NCBI GenBank assembly: GCA_039881045.1
Contig: JAYWVB010000049.1
Coordinates: 186,001-250,000, forward strand
Origin: Chaetomium olivaceum
Lineage: Eukaryota; Ascomycota; Sordariomycetes; Sordariales; Chaetomiaceae
DNA: 64,000 nt
Direction: 5' to 3'
Shown here: positions 1 to 11,700 of the stretch, piece by piece
How positions within the stretch are numbered: position 1 is the stretch's first letter
How the letters are laid out: each line of letters opens with the position of its first letter
Notes under the pieces: generated by a model
The model's input: only the letters and a program-made list of their open reading frames with translations
What the model was told of the DNA's origin: nothing
Databases searched by the model: none
Made by a program: the position numbers and the translations under genes

Positions 1-296
1 TGTGATGAAACGGTTGCCAATTCAAGCAGTGAAGCCGCTCGGTTGACCAACCTGGGGGGAGACTCGGACTCTGAAGTGAACCTGTGTTTCCTCGTCCGCA
101 GGTCTGGTACTGGCACAGTGAGAGTGGAGACTAACCCCACTGGACTGTTGCAATTTCGCACAGCTCATTGGTCAAACTAAGCTCATCGCGGCAGGCATCC
201 CAGACAATTTTTCTGCGACCAACACTGGAAGAAACTCGAGAAATACAAACCGATCACCCACGATTCTCCTGATCGAGGCAACACTCGCCGCCCATC
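1..296. other. 5' flank of RPA43, no gene seen
   Basis: No open frame here looks like a protein. This is probably the promoter and 5' untranslated region of the RPA43 gene. An antisense frame across 183-581 is only the complement of the lysine-rich RPA43 N-terminus. Confidence 0.5.
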
Positions 297-1781
297 ATGT
301 CCGCAACTGCTGGCGGAAGCTCGCAAGATGCGATAGTCACCAGCAGTCAGAAACTCGACAAAAAGCACAAACGGACAAAGTCTGACCACAAGAAGAAGCG
401 GACGCGAGACGAAGATGATGTCGCCGTAGTGGAAGAGACCCCGAGGAAATCGAAGAAGAGCAGGAGTGCAGAGGTTGAAGATCGACCAGCACAACCAGAA
501 AACGTCGAAACCCCTGTCGATGAGATTACCAAGAAAAAGAAAAAGAAGCAAAGAGCTCCTGAAGAGGTCGGGGAGGGGCATGATGGGGTAACAGCAGCAG
601 ACGAGCCGAAGAAGGAGCGCAAGAAGTCGAAGAAGCGCGCAAAGGATATGGAGCAGCCAGAGGCAGAAGCTATGGATGTTGACTTGCCCGAAGCGGCATC
701 ACCGGAGGAGGCTGGCGGGGCAGAGAGGAAACGCAAGGAGAAGAAGAGGTCCAAGAAACAACAGTTGGACAGGGACGACGAGATGAGGGATGAGCTGCCT
801 GAAGCGGATGCCGAAGTTCAAGGAAAAAAGGAGCGGAAGAGCAAAACCGCCTCACAAGAGATGCAGTCCACGCAAGAGTCGGTTGCCGAAATGTCATCAG
901 ACTCCGAGTTTCCCTTTTTTACCCAGACCATCTCGCTCTACGTCCCGTTCTTTCCCGTCGGTTTCGACAAACCCCTAACCAATGTCGCCGCGCAACATCT
1001 CGACCCGCTCCTAAACCACTACTCTCCTCTGCTCCGCGGTGTGCTCCTCAGTTACTCGAACCTCAACCTTTCCGACAGACCGGCCAAGGCTAGCATCACA
1101 CACCCGCCAACCGACGAAACGCCCGCCCTGCTGCACTCGATCGACGAGTACGCTGTCGGCTTCGGCTGGTTAACATTTGACGCCCAATTGTTCGTTCCTT
1201 CCCGAGGCAAATGGATGGAGGGCGTCGTACAACTCCAGAGCGAAGGACACATTGGTGTGGTGTGCTGGAGCAAATTCAACGCCAGCATCGAGGCCAAGCG
1301 TTTACCAAAGAGCTGGAAATGGGTAGACTTGGCCAAAAGTGGTGCGCGGTCGAACGCTTTCTCGGGATCCGATGAGAACGAGGGTCCAGAAGCCGAAGAT
1401 GTTCTCGACGGCGAGGAGCTGCAAGTGGTGGAGCAGATTCACACCACGGGTTATTGGGTCAATGAGGAGGGCAAGAAAGTGAGCGGAAAGTTACGGTTCC
1501 GCATCAAAAACTTTGATGTCGGCCTGGCTGGCGACTACGGTTACCTCAGCATCGAGGGTACTTGCCTGGACGACGATGCCGAACGAGCTCTCGCGGCCCA
1601 GGAACGCGACATGGAAAAGGCGCGGCGGGCGAAACAAAACGCCAGCGGCCTCCTGCGACCTTTGTCGAGACGGGTCCCCGAGTTCAGCATGACCAAGTTT
1701 GGGCGGGAGGACCAGGAAGAGGACGACGGGCAACGGGCAGTTCTGTACAAGGGTAGCCGCCCCGGCACGCCCGATGACTAG
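297..1781 (+). CDS. rpa43: DNA-directed RNA polymerase I subunit RPA43
   Basis: A single uninterrupted frame of 494 residues. Residues 1-200 are very rich in Lys, Arg and Glu with KKKRK-type nuclear and nucleolar patches. From about residue 203 comes the conserved RPA43 fold: an N-terminal segment (FFTQTISLYVPFFPVGF) followed by an OB-type domain with the runs GFGWLTFDAQLFVPSRGKWM and GHIGVVCWSKFNASI. A conserved block, HTTGYWVNEEGKKVSGKLRF, lies near residue 395, and an acidic tail ends the protein. In the family this subunit pairs with RPA14 to form the Pol I stalk and contacts Rrn3. The long basic N-terminal extension is usual for filamentous fungi. The ATG at 297 is the first in the frame. 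No frame break is seen. Confidence 0.93.
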   Translation: MSATAGGSSQDAIVTSSQKLDKKHKRTKSDHKKKRTRDEDDVAVVEETPRKSKKSRSAEVEDRPAQPENVETPVDEITKKKKKKQRAPEEVGEGHDGVTAADEPKKERKKSKKRAKDMEQPEAEAMDVDLPEAASPEEAGGAERKRKEKKRSKKQQLDRDDEMRDELPEADAEVQGKKERKSKTASQEMQSTQESVAEMSSDSEFPFFTQTISLYVPFFPVGFDKPLTNVAAQHLDPLLNHYSPLLRGVLLSYSNLNLSDRPAKASITHPPTDETPALLHSIDEYAVGFGWLTFDAQLFVPSRGKWMEGVVQLQSEGHIGVVCWSKFNASIEAKRLPKSWKWVDLAKSGARSNAFSGSDENEGPEAEDVLDGEELQVVEQIHTTGYWVNEEGKKVSGKLRFRIKNFDVGLAGDYGYLSIEGTCLDDDAERALAAQERDMEKARRAKQNASGLLRPLSRRVPEFSMTKFGREDQEEDDGQRAVLYKGSRPGTPDD

Positions 1782-2983
1782 GTGTGGTCTGGCCTGACAC
1801 GCCAATTGTCCTCCCCGCCTTCTTCCGCACGCAGCTTGGCGCGGAGCCCCGGGTTTTGTTGATTTCCTTGAGGCGTCTAGACGGTCGGAGTTTGGGTGGC
1901 GCATGATGACGAGCAGAACGACGGGTGTGGAAGCCGGCGGCTCGCGCTCTGATAGGGAACCAAGGCGGCTGCCTCGGGAAAGGGGCTGGGCACCGCAACT
2001 GGGCAAACCACCTGATCAAGGTGAAAATAATGTGGTAGTTTTCACCGTCGTTCATGCTTTCCGTGTTATGGGAAACTATAATTCGCCATTCAATGAGTGG
2101 CAAGCGTTGGGACTGCAAACAGCAATGTAGCCGTGTCCGCGACCCTGTCTCATCCGCAGAGTAAACTGCCCGATACTTTCTCGCCGTGAGCCGAATGCGT
2201 GCTTGAACGGCCCATCAGCACGGCCGCCCTCGGCCAGATTGGATCACGCCACCTTGCTCTGACCGGCCTGTCTATCACACAAATGATTTCCGGGTATCGA
2301 CCTGCAAACCTCATTTCGCATCTCGTGCATGTCCTTTTCTTCCGGCCGCGGGCCACAGGCCTGGAGATACGAATGATTTCTAAAGCATTCAGTGCTGTCA
2401 ATCATACAACTATTGCTGATGTAGAGTGGCCTCGGCCAAAAGGTCGACCACCTAGCCTTGGGTCAACGACGGAGATCGCGAGCCGTTTGCTTGGTCATCT
2501 GAGCCATCATTACAACGATCAGTGATCCGTAATGTGAGCAGATTATGCAAACGTTCCTTTAAACCCCCACCGTGGCGTGGGTGTTGTCTTCGCCTTCAAT
2601 CCACGATGCCTTTGAGTTCAGCATGGATGCTTAAGACTCCTGGTCGATAATCGGGCCGGCGCCCGGTCTGTCGACCGGCTCAACCCCAACATCTCCGGGT
2701 CCGCCACTGGCCGGCCACGAGCCCAAGCCATAGCATGGCCAAGCACACAGTAGATAGTACTTCCAAGTAGTGAAAATGATTCGACGTGGTATGGCAGCGC
2801 GCAGATATAAGTGCGCCTGCCCCCGACGATTTAGTTCCCCTTTTCTTCTTCACCCTGCAGTAACAGCCTGTTACTCGGCTTTCGCTAGACAATTTACACA
2901 CACGAACTGCTCTGTTTTCCTCCTCGCCCACCAGCATCAACATTTCCACGAACTAGTCTTCCCAAACACCACACAAGACCACA
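1782..2983. other. Intergenic, 1.2 kb
   Basis: No recognisable coding region. The right end is the promoter of the next gene, with a TATA-like site at about 2805 and pyrimidine-rich sequence just before its ATG. Confidence 0.5.
2805..2810 (+). promoter_or_regulatory. Possible TATA box
   Basis: The motif gatataag lies about 175 bases before the ATG at 2984 and is followed by a pyrimidine-rich tract, typical of fungal transcription starts. Supported by motif and spacing only. Confidence 0.35.
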
Positions 2984-3748
2984 ATGGAGACTGTCCGCGC
3001 AATGCTGGAGTGCATGGCCCGCCGACGGGGGAAGCAGCAAGGGTACACGGAGCTCATCTACGACGACAAGATGGCGGAGCTGTACTCGGACAACGAACCG
3101 TACCAGCAGCACGACGCCATGAGGTACTACGGCGGCGATGCCACCCCGGATCCCATCACGGACTACGAGTACGACGAGAAGGCCAGCTACCAGGTCCAAG
3201 ACACGCGCGGCATCGAGGACGTGGCGCGGGAGGTGGCGGAGCTGCTGTGGCGGGCCGAGTGGAACGACGACGCACTCCAGACCGACATCTCCAACGTCGT
3301 GGGCGACCGGCGCTGGAACCGCAAGATGGTGGAGGCTTGCCTTGACGACGTCATCGAGTACGTCGAGCAGGGCCGGTTCGAGATGGGCGACGCCATGTGC
3401 GCCGCGCTCGACCGGGCCACCGATATCGCCGACGAGGAGTTCGCCTTCCCCCGGCGCCACCCCCAGTCTCTCGACGGTTTCATTGCCATCGTCTCGGTCG
3501 GCATCCTCGCCGAGCTGCAGGGTGCGTGGGTGCTCGAGCTGCTCGGCTTCGGCGAGGTGCGGGGGAAAGAGGAGCCCAACGGCACCGGGGAGGTCGCCAT
3601 GCTCACGTCGGACAAGATTGTTTTCTCACCGAAGCCCCGGTCGAATTCGTTTGCTGCTTGGTGGATGAGAGAGTATGACGCGTACATCCCGTTTGACTCG
3701 GTCTACATGTTTCTGAAGAGGATGGATATGATTGAGTTTGTGCTATGA
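2984..3748 (+). CDS. Hypothetical acidic protein, 254 aa
   Basis: One intronless frame from an ATG preceded by a purine at -3 (cacaATGG). The protein is acidic, with Tyr/Asp-rich segments near residues 20-75. The middle (75-150) looks alpha-helical, with regularly spaced Asp, Glu and Val. The C-terminal third contains a hydrophobic stretch (SLDGFIAIVSVGILAELQGA) that could be a buried helix or one membrane segment, then FAAWWMREYDAYIPFDSVY. No signal peptide is evident. High third-position GC and an uninterrupted frame support coding. I do not recognise the family and assign no function. Confidence 0.7.
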   Translation: METVRAMLECMARRRGKQQGYTELIYDDKMAELYSDNEPYQQHDAMRYYGGDATPDPITDYEYDEKASYQVQDTRGIEDVAREVAELLWRAEWNDDALQTDISNVVGDRRWNRKMVEACLDDVIEYVEQGRFEMGDAMCAALDRATDIADEEFAFPRRHPQSLDGFIAIVSVGILAELQGAWVLELLGFGEVRGKEEPNGTGEVAMLTSDKIVFSPKPRSNSFAAWWMREYDAYIPFDSVYMFLKRMDMIEFVL

Positions 3749-5663
3749 ACCAGGGACTAAGCCGTCACGGTCAACAACAAAATTCTTCAGCTCAATTCAG
3801 TGTTCACTTAGGATTAAAGGTGGGGAGTTCGGGAGTCAACTTAAGGTAAACAACAGAGCCACCACAGGCAATCAGATTGTCCCACATGCCTGGGCGGAGG
3901 ATCTGCTGGATGACGGTTGGATATCGCGCCAGGAGGGCGTTGGTGGTGGATAGCTGAGTGTACGATAAGCGCAGAGATAGGCAATGACAACAAACGGAGC
4001 AACAGAACGAAATCAATATTTGATGTGATTGATCATTTGACTCTTGCGCCCAGCATGTTGTGCTCCCATTGCCTAGCATGGGATGGATCGTTCCAGGCTA
4101 TCGGGCTGACCTGGGGTGGGGTGTCTTGGGTGTATGCCGGGCACACAACGCTGGGATGGCAACTTAATGATGCCTCCATTCCAGAAGTGGATGAATTCGT
4201 TTGTTTTTTGCTTCTCGATGACAACCTTGATGTTCGACCGTCATCACCTGCCCGATGCCAAGCCGTGTGCTGGCGGGGACAGCTCTCGATCCCCCGATCT
4301 CCGGTACTTCAGCCGTTCAGCGCGTCCAACCCCTGAATTCGTCGCAACCACGGTTTTGTAACATTGGTCCAGGCATATTCGGCCCTCTTCCGAAGAAATA
4401 AACATTGTTCTGGAATGACCATCATCCAAAATGCAAAGTTCTCGTCGGAATCGAGCGGATGCAGTCGGAATTGGCCAGACGGGGTCATCAGATCTGTCCA
4501 CCAACACCCATTTCAGGAGGAGGGGCGCACCACGCTGGAATGTGTCAGGCTTGAATTGCTGAGCTCCACCCGCTCAGGGTCTGGCCCAGCCCATGCCTTG
4601 GCTAGTGTGTCCACACCGTTGTATTTTCGCTCTGGTGCGTCTCGGCCGGGCGTCCATTGGAGGCGCCCTCGGCACCTCACCATCGTCTAACTCACTCGTG
4701 CCAATGCGGTTGCAGGGAAGCTTGCCATGAGAATTCCAGGGCACAATCCCGGTTCGTATGGAAATAACGGGAGGGGCAAAGACCCACAACGAATTACCGG
4801 CGGCAATGGCCTGTCTTTGTCGCTTCAAAGGTACCTCGTCTCATCAGCCCCCTTCCAGCTGAAATGATGATACCCAACAGCAATATTGTGCAAAGTTGGG
4901 GTTCCTGCTTGCTTGATATGGATAGCTTCTTGCCCGAGCCGTCTCCAAAACTCAGTTGCGTTCCTGGTGTGAAGTATCCTGAACAGACAAGCAGCAGACA
5001 ACAGGATATCAATGTCGACTCGGTCTTCGGAGTACCGTGATCAACCACCATACAGCGGCTTGGGCTCAGTTCCCGGCGGCCGTCCCCACCACTGGCGGCT
5101 TCCTTGCCTACCAGCACTGCCAAACAGAGTTCGAGTGACGACAATCTGACGATCACGAACCTTTCGGAGCGCCATTGACCGTGGAATAAAGAGCCGCAAC
5201 GTTTAGTCGAGACGCTGGCCCAATTATTCAGAAACAAACTTCCCCACAGCCCTTCAACTCAGCCGCGACTCAAGTGTCGCAGTATCCCTCGTCTGATATC
5301 CTTATCTCTCGATCGATACTCTCCCGCCTCTCGACACTGACAGCACGATTTTGGGGGCAACATATGAGCAAACAACGCTCGATAGCCAAGAACGCACCCC
5401 TGTGCTTCCAACTTCAACTTTCCACCTCTTTGGCTCAGTCTCTCGCAATATCCCGAGCCCACACCCGGACAGCTGCATCAGGTCCCGTCCATCTCGCCTT
5501 CTCGCCTGTTCAATCTATCCAGCCCCAGTAAAGGTCACCGTTTGTGAGCAACGACAACCATCATCACCAAGAGCCCCCGCTTTCCAATGATTCGACTGTC
5601 CGCCTTGTTGAGCCCGAAGCAACACACACTTGGAAGCCTCTACCACAGTCTACGACCAGGAAC
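3749..5663. other. Intergenic, 1.9 kb
   Basis: Several short open frames on both strands, none with protein-like composition or a recognisable motif. The last few hundred bases are CT-rich and probably serve the gene at 5664. Confidence 0.45.
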
Positions 5664-6242
5664 ATGAACTTCCGCGCCGTGAACATGGCCAACCCAATCT
5701 CAATGGACACACTCCTCGACCCGCCGACGTCGTCAGTGCGTCCCTACCCGCACCACTGCACCGATCTCGCGCTGCAAAAGTACCTACTTCTGCACGAGCA
5801 GCACGAATCGCTGCGCCAGCACCTCGACGAGCTGCGGCCGACGACACGCCAGAACTCGCTGTACACGCCCGTGTCGCCTAGCCCGGCTGGCTCCCCGACG
5901 CGCCGCTCCCTCTCCCCTGACGTACCGCGGCGTGGGCAGCCATCCCAACACAGCTTCTCGCTACCCTCACGCAAGGGCTCCTACCCCAGCAACCACCACG
6001 ACTCAGAACATCGTCACCACAACCTCGAAGACGGGCCGTCGCCGCTCGCCGAGGTGGCGGTGGAGGAGGCCAAGCTATGCGGCGTCACCGAGGGCATGAA
6101 GCGGGCGCTGACGGAGCTCCTCAACTGCGAGTCGGTACGCGGCGATATGGCATTCCGCACGTGGGTCCAGTGCCGGCTTATGGACACGGAGCGGGAGCTG
6201 CGGAGCGGCCGACGGCGCCGAAGCGCCCCCTCATGCCCGTGA
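5664..6242 (+). CDS. Conserved-looking hypothetical protein, 192 aa
   Basis: The frame stays open back to about 5544, but the first ATG is at 5664 (MNFRAVNMANPISMDTLLDP), so I start there. The N-terminal half includes a helical Leu/Gln/His-rich segment (ALQKYLLLHEQHESLRQHLDEL). A low-complexity Ser/Pro stretch with repeated SP and TP sites follows (residues 65-110). The C-terminal third is compact: EAKLCGVTEGMKRALTELLN, then FRTWVQCRLMDTERELRSGR and a short basic tail. That last block looks like the conserved core. The architecture suggests a regulatory or adaptor protein with phosphorylation sites, but I recognise no named family. Confidence 0.65.
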   Translation: MNFRAVNMANPISMDTLLDPPTSSVRPYPHHCTDLALQKYLLLHEQHESLRQHLDELRPTTRQNSLYTPVSPSPAGSPTRRSLSPDVPRRGQPSQHSFSLPSRKGSYPSNHHDSEHRHHNLEDGPSPLAEVAVEEAKLCGVTEGMKRALTELLNCESVRGDMAFRTWVQCRLMDTERELRSGRRRRSAPSCP

Positions 6243-7075
6243 TCGGATCGTTGCTGGTGTCGGGCCGAACAAAAATGGCTCATCCAGCGGTATGGAATGG
6301 GGAGGGCGAGGTCCGGGACCCCGGCTGCGAACCGCCGGTGGGCACCGTGACCCTCCTCTCCCTGTTGCCTTGAATCTTTTTGAATTTTTTTTGTTTTTTC
6401 CTGCCGGTGGACCCTTTCTGCTCAGTTCGGGACTTCGGGTCCATGGAAGAAAGGAAGAAGAGCTTGAATCTTCGCATCCTATTTTCGCTTCTCTTGGATA
6501 ACATATTATGGGTCTATGTAATTAGCCCTCACAATTCGTGGCATTTGGTTTGGAGTTTGGGTTTCTGTTCTGTCTGCCCTGGATTTTTCCAGGGAAAGAA
6601 GCTCGCGGCGGTCTCGCGACAGGTATTTTTTTGGCTTTCAAGGTTCAGTCGGTTTAAAAGGGATCGGGCCGGCAAGCACAGCTAGAGCCTGAAAATTTAG
6701 ATGTGGGTCGGTTATGATGATTTTGATCAACAACAGTTCTGGGCAATGGGTCTCCATGTTAAAATCTTTTAATGTGTCGAGTGAGTCCCGCTGCCAGGAC
6801 TGACATATGTACTGGTGTGCAATTGAAGCTTTGTGGCAGCACTTTTGCTCAAGTTTGGTTCGGCGCAAAACTCAACCCTAACCCTGAACATCATGTCTTG
6901 GTCTTCGCGGCAGGCACCTTGGAACATGCCGACTTATCCTGCACGGAAGCTGTTGTGGGTCTCGTTCTGCATGCTGCCCGCGATCTCGACATCCATCGCG
7001 ATCCTCTTGTCTTCGGCACTTCCTAACCGCGACGCCATATTATGCAACAGAATTGATCTTTAGCGAGGCCTCAAC
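6243..7075. other. Intergenic, 0.8 kb
   Basis: No gene recognised. It holds the 3' flank of the 192-aa protein gene, a T-rich tract near 6380-6410, and the promoter of the cyclophilin gene. Confidence 0.45.
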
Positions 7076-8720
7076 ATGTCCGTCCTCCTCGAAACCAGTG
7101 CGGGCGACATCGTAATTGACCTGCTGGTCGACTACGCGCCCAAGATGTGCGAAAAGTAAGACTGAGCGAGCTCAGCTTCATCCCATTCCATTGCACGAAC
7201 CGCGTTCTGGGTCTCTTCGCTAACCAATTTCTTGGCACAGTTTTCTCAAGCTTTGCAAAGTCAAATACTACAATTTCTCCCCAATTCATTCCGTCCAGAA
7301 GTCCTTCTCTTTCCAGACTGGCGATCCTCTTGGCCCCATGGCTCCCCAGTCCGACGGTGGCACCTCGATATGGGGCCTGCTCTCCGACAATGCGGCCGAC
7401 CGGACCTTTACTGCTCTTTTTCACCCTAAGCTGAAGCATCTCGAGCGAGGCACCGTCAGCATGGCGACAGCACCCCACCCGTCAGATCCAGATCAACGCT
7501 TAGCCGGTTCCCAGTTCATTGTGACATTGGGTGACAACACAGATTATCTGAATGGCAAAGCGGCCATATTCGGGAAGGTGGTGGAGGGCTTTGACGTGTT
7601 GGAAAAGATCAACGACGCGATCATTGATGAACGCGGGCATCCCCTGGTCGACATACGCATCAAACACACCGTCGTGCTCGACGACCCCTATCCTGACCCA
7701 CCGGGATTGCGAGAACCCGCCAGCTCGCCAGCTCCAACAAAGGCACAGCTTGCGACGGTACGCATCGGCGAGGATGAAGAACTACTGGATGAGGAGGCCA
7801 ACGAGGAAGCAGCTGCCGAGGCTGAGAGGAGGAGGAAGGAACGGGAAGCTGCCGCTCAGGCGCTGACCCTCGAGATGATGGGTGACCTGCCTTTTGCCGA
7901 GGTCAAGCCCCCAGAAAATGTTCTCTTCGTCTGCAAGCTAAACCCTGTCACAACGGACGACGACCTGGAACTAATCTTCAGTCGCTTCGGCAAAATCCTG
8001 AGTTGCGAGGTAATCCGGGACCAGAAAACGGGAGACAGTTTGCAATACGCCTTCATTGAATTCGAGGATCAGAAGAGCTGCGAGGATGCCTACTCCAAGA
8101 TGGACTCGGTCCTGATTGATGACCGCCGAATTCACGTCGACTTCAGCCAAAGTGTCAGTCGCCTAAGCGACGTTTGGCGCAATGAGACGAACACAAAACG
8201 GAAGAGCGCCGCCAGGAGGGGCGGCGGCGGTTGGGGAGGCGTCAAAGAGTTGGAGAAGCGCCGGCAATACCGCAACCAGGACATCGAACCTGAAGATGAC
8301 AGGGGCTACCGAATGGTGCACGGGATGGAAGACATCCGCGGCCGCCATGGGAAGGAGGACGAGATTCCGAGAGGCGGCCCGAGCAACCAGACTTCCGGTC
8401 GAAGGGAGGGAGCCAACCGGCGGGCAGAACGCTCGCCAGAACGGTATGGCGATGAATACAGGCCTGGACCTGTTGACAGAAAGCGTGATGTGGAACGGCG
8501 CAGCCGCAGTCCCAAGAGAGATCGCTACAGGGATAACGGACATGACCGGCGGGCACCCGCTGGGCGACGCAGGGACGACAGGGAATGGTCCCGCCAAGAT
8601 CGACGAGACTCCGATCGTGATCGAGGCAGTGGGAAGGAGAGGGACAAGTACCGTGGCGCGCGACGATTACGGGGGCAGATGAGCGACTGGCTGCTGCATC
8701 CTGCCTGCACAATGCAATGA
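7076..8720 (+). CDS. cyp6: Nuclear cyclophilin-RRM peptidyl-prolyl isomerase (PPIL4/Cyp6 type)
   Basis: Two exons, 7076-7155 and 7241-8720. The 85-base intron runs gtaaga to cacag and restores a continuous cyclophilin frame (MSVLLETSAGDIVIDLLVDY, then the block ending FQTGDPLGP). The product is 519 residues. The order is a divergent cyclophilin domain (about 1-165), an acidic Glu/Ala linker, an RRM at about 252-335 (VLFVCKLNP as RNP2-like, YAFIEFED as RNP1-like), and an Arg/Ser/Asp-rich tail with GGGGWGG. This is the layout of PPIL4/Cyp6 proteins, linked to spliceosomes and RNA polymerase II. The extreme C-terminus may use a further small splice: a neighbouring frame ends ARDDYGGR, which is more typical of the family. 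Confidence 0.92.
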
Positions 8721-11700
8721 TACGCTGCGCATCTTCTCGTCAGGGTTTAGGTCTGGGCCTTGCAAACGGTAACCCCTGTCGGCCATGGGTATGACCTGAT
8801 ATGCCCTGTGCCCTCTTGGTTAGTTTCCCTCGTCGTCCCAGGTTGCCGTTCGATCTGACGAAGTCAGACATCAACTCTTACCAAGGCTTTGTCGTTTGGC
8901 TTGTGTGTGGACGAGGATGACCGAGTCCTGGTTCTTTGACGCGTGACCACTGTCGTTGGCAGCGTCCTCAGTTGCCACCCCCATTGCCGAGCCCTTGTCT
9001 ATCAGGCGACGAGCAGGGCTACCACGGCGAGGCCCTTAGCCCAGCTCTGGCTGTGGACGGCGTCTTCCGGGACGGCTACGCCCGAATGCAGTCGGCTGTG
9101 ACAACACACTATCTTGTTTTGTTTGACTCTACATCTTTACCCGGTATACGAGTTCAGTCTTCCATCTACGTGGCGGGCTGAAGACGTGTGTTGGTAAGGC
9201 ACATTGCTTTTTGACCCCCTCCGAGTCGGGCCATCGCAGTCAGACGACGACCCCCACGTTGTATCACCAAGCAAGCGAGATCCCGATACTCATATTTCTC
9301 ATACCACATGGGACACGTGTTTCAAAGGGATTCTCACACGGTCGTAGCCTATGCCACTCGGGTTCGGGCCGCATCGTCCTGTCATGGTGGCTGTCAACTT
9401 GACCGACCGGGAGCTTCTGGGTCAGCACCCAATCGGCGTCCGCATGCAACCAAACTTCCAAGAGCCGGAGGTTGATCCCCGGCGCCTCCTCGCCGGGTAG
9501 TTTATCGCGTTGCCTACCGCAGTGTTCCCTCACATCTCGTGAGCAGGAGCTTTCGAACCCCCGTGTTGATACATGCTTCGGCAGTGTATTCTAAACAGGG
9601 GTTTAGAGGCTTGACTTCCTCTTGTGGCTTACGTTAGTGGTCTTTGCATCGCTCACCGTCGTCCGTCAACGGCTTCTGCCCTAGGGACGTCGGAGTCGCT
9701 GACTGGCGGGGTGCTAGGGAGATTCACGACCGGCCGTCTGCTTGCGCCAACATCAGAGTGGCAATGGCGGTTCCAAGATGACAAGGGGCGCCGGAGTGCG
9801 CTACCGTCGGTTTCCGCCGCCATCATGATGCTATCCATGTGTACTTGTACTCCCAGATACCCTCTCACCTTGCATATAACACTCTTTGTTCAACTCTCTG
9901 CGGGCACCCCATCAGTGTCTCTAACGCCACGACATATTGGTTTAACACCCGGGGTCGGGCTGAGTCGGTCATTCTGGAAGCCTTGAGGTCAACAACTCGA
10001 GAGTCTATGTAACCTGATTTCGACCAGACTCGATGGTCGACAGTTATCGACTGACGATCTGTCGATATCTACCTAGGTACGGTACGCATTGCAGCCTGCC
10101 TATCCTCTCGGCCCGGAGCCGCGGACAACCCACCGAGGTGCACCCCAGTCTTGATTCCGGCCCTCGTGCATGTACCACGAGGCTGGCTCCTCAAACACGT
10201 CCTTTCCCACTTGGTTTCGCTTAGAAAGAAACCGTGCGTAAAGTGCCCGCCCACTTGCCTATCGTAGAGGCTTCGTGTCACACACTACCATGCCCGGCTG
10301 ATGGATCTAGCCACGATTATTGAGCGCCATGCCGGCTCTCGCTGCTCCCCCTGCGGAAACCTCGGGATCTGCAGCAGTTTTAGAAAAGCATGCCGCGTGT
10401 TGAGAAAGCTGCCTCGCCACGTTAGACACATAAGCAAACCAACGGTCCGTTCTTCGGGGCTTGTGGGAACCAGATGGGAGCCATAGGTATCGGAGAATGT
10501 GGGAGCCAGGGGCTCAGCAACTAACATGTGGGCGACGGTAAAACATTGTTCATTGCCCCTGGGCACAACGTGAGCGCGGCATCATTTTGATTGGATTGAA
10601 TCCAATTCTAGCCACCCCCCTTGGTTGCGACAGAGACATTTGAGCATTCCGTCGGGAGGGTGCAGCTTCAGTGGCAACAGAGGAGACTTGACAGCATGTC
10701 TCGTCATGGAATAGGCCTGCGAGTATCCGACGGTGGGGTGGTCCCCAAATCCTCCGCATCTCCTCAGCAGAGTACCTTCTTGGTGCGCAAGTGCGGTGTC
10801 TCGACTCTGGCACCCTGAGGCTTTCCCTTCCGCTCCCATGTGCTCTTGTTGCCGTCACCGCCTGTCCGTCATCAGACAGACTGTGGCGGCTGCGTCCCCC
10901 CGACGCCGGGTTTCATGCGCCCATGGGGCCAGCCAGTCGGTAGTTCGCCACACAAAGTCCAGACAGGCAGGTCGGCATAGAGGCCTGTGGCACTTCGGCT
11001 CTGACGCACTACGCTCAGAGGATTGTTGCCGCTTGACGCCGATATATAGCGGCTCCGATGGAAGCAGCTGCAGTATCGTCCCGTCGGGTAGCATTGCCGC
11101 CACGATTGGTATGAAAATACGCGTCTCTGTTTGGCCTAACTCCTGCCTTTGCCAAGAACGAGAGCTGTTGACTTCTAGGCCAAGAACAAGAGGTCAAGTC
11201 AAACCAGATTGGTTGCGGGTTGTGCAGCCCCATCTTTGCCCTCGGCGTGCGCTGCGCCATGTTTTCTCACTGTACCGAGAGTGCGCCAGCATTCGTTCGG
11301 GCAGAGAGCCTCGCACCGGTCCGAAATCAAGACCCCGGAAGACCACAGTATCACGACAATAAAAGCTTGTGGCACTCACCAGACGCAATATATCCGCAGC
11401 GTACGAAAACTTGACTCCAAGTACGACCGCGGGGGTGATCCGCAGCCTGCAGGAGTATGTCGAATGCAGCTTTCATGCAATAAAAACTCTCCGTTTGCAA
11501 CACCCGGAGCGCTGTCCCAATCCTCTGCCAAATCGGATGACATCCCACCGCGGGGAGGCGGGAACGAAGGAGTGCAGCAAAAGATCGCTCGGATTCCATT
11601 CTTGGAACGATGGGATCAGATTGCTCGCATGAGTTGACAGGGTTCTGCGCTGTCCCTTCATACGCCCTGTGGGGACCACAACGTGTTGAGCTCCTCGCAA

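Noticed and set aside
183..754. Open frames on the minus strand opposite RPA43
   Set aside because: They are the complement of the lysine-rich N-terminus, where AAG/GAG codons leave the opposite strand open; no protein-like motifs.
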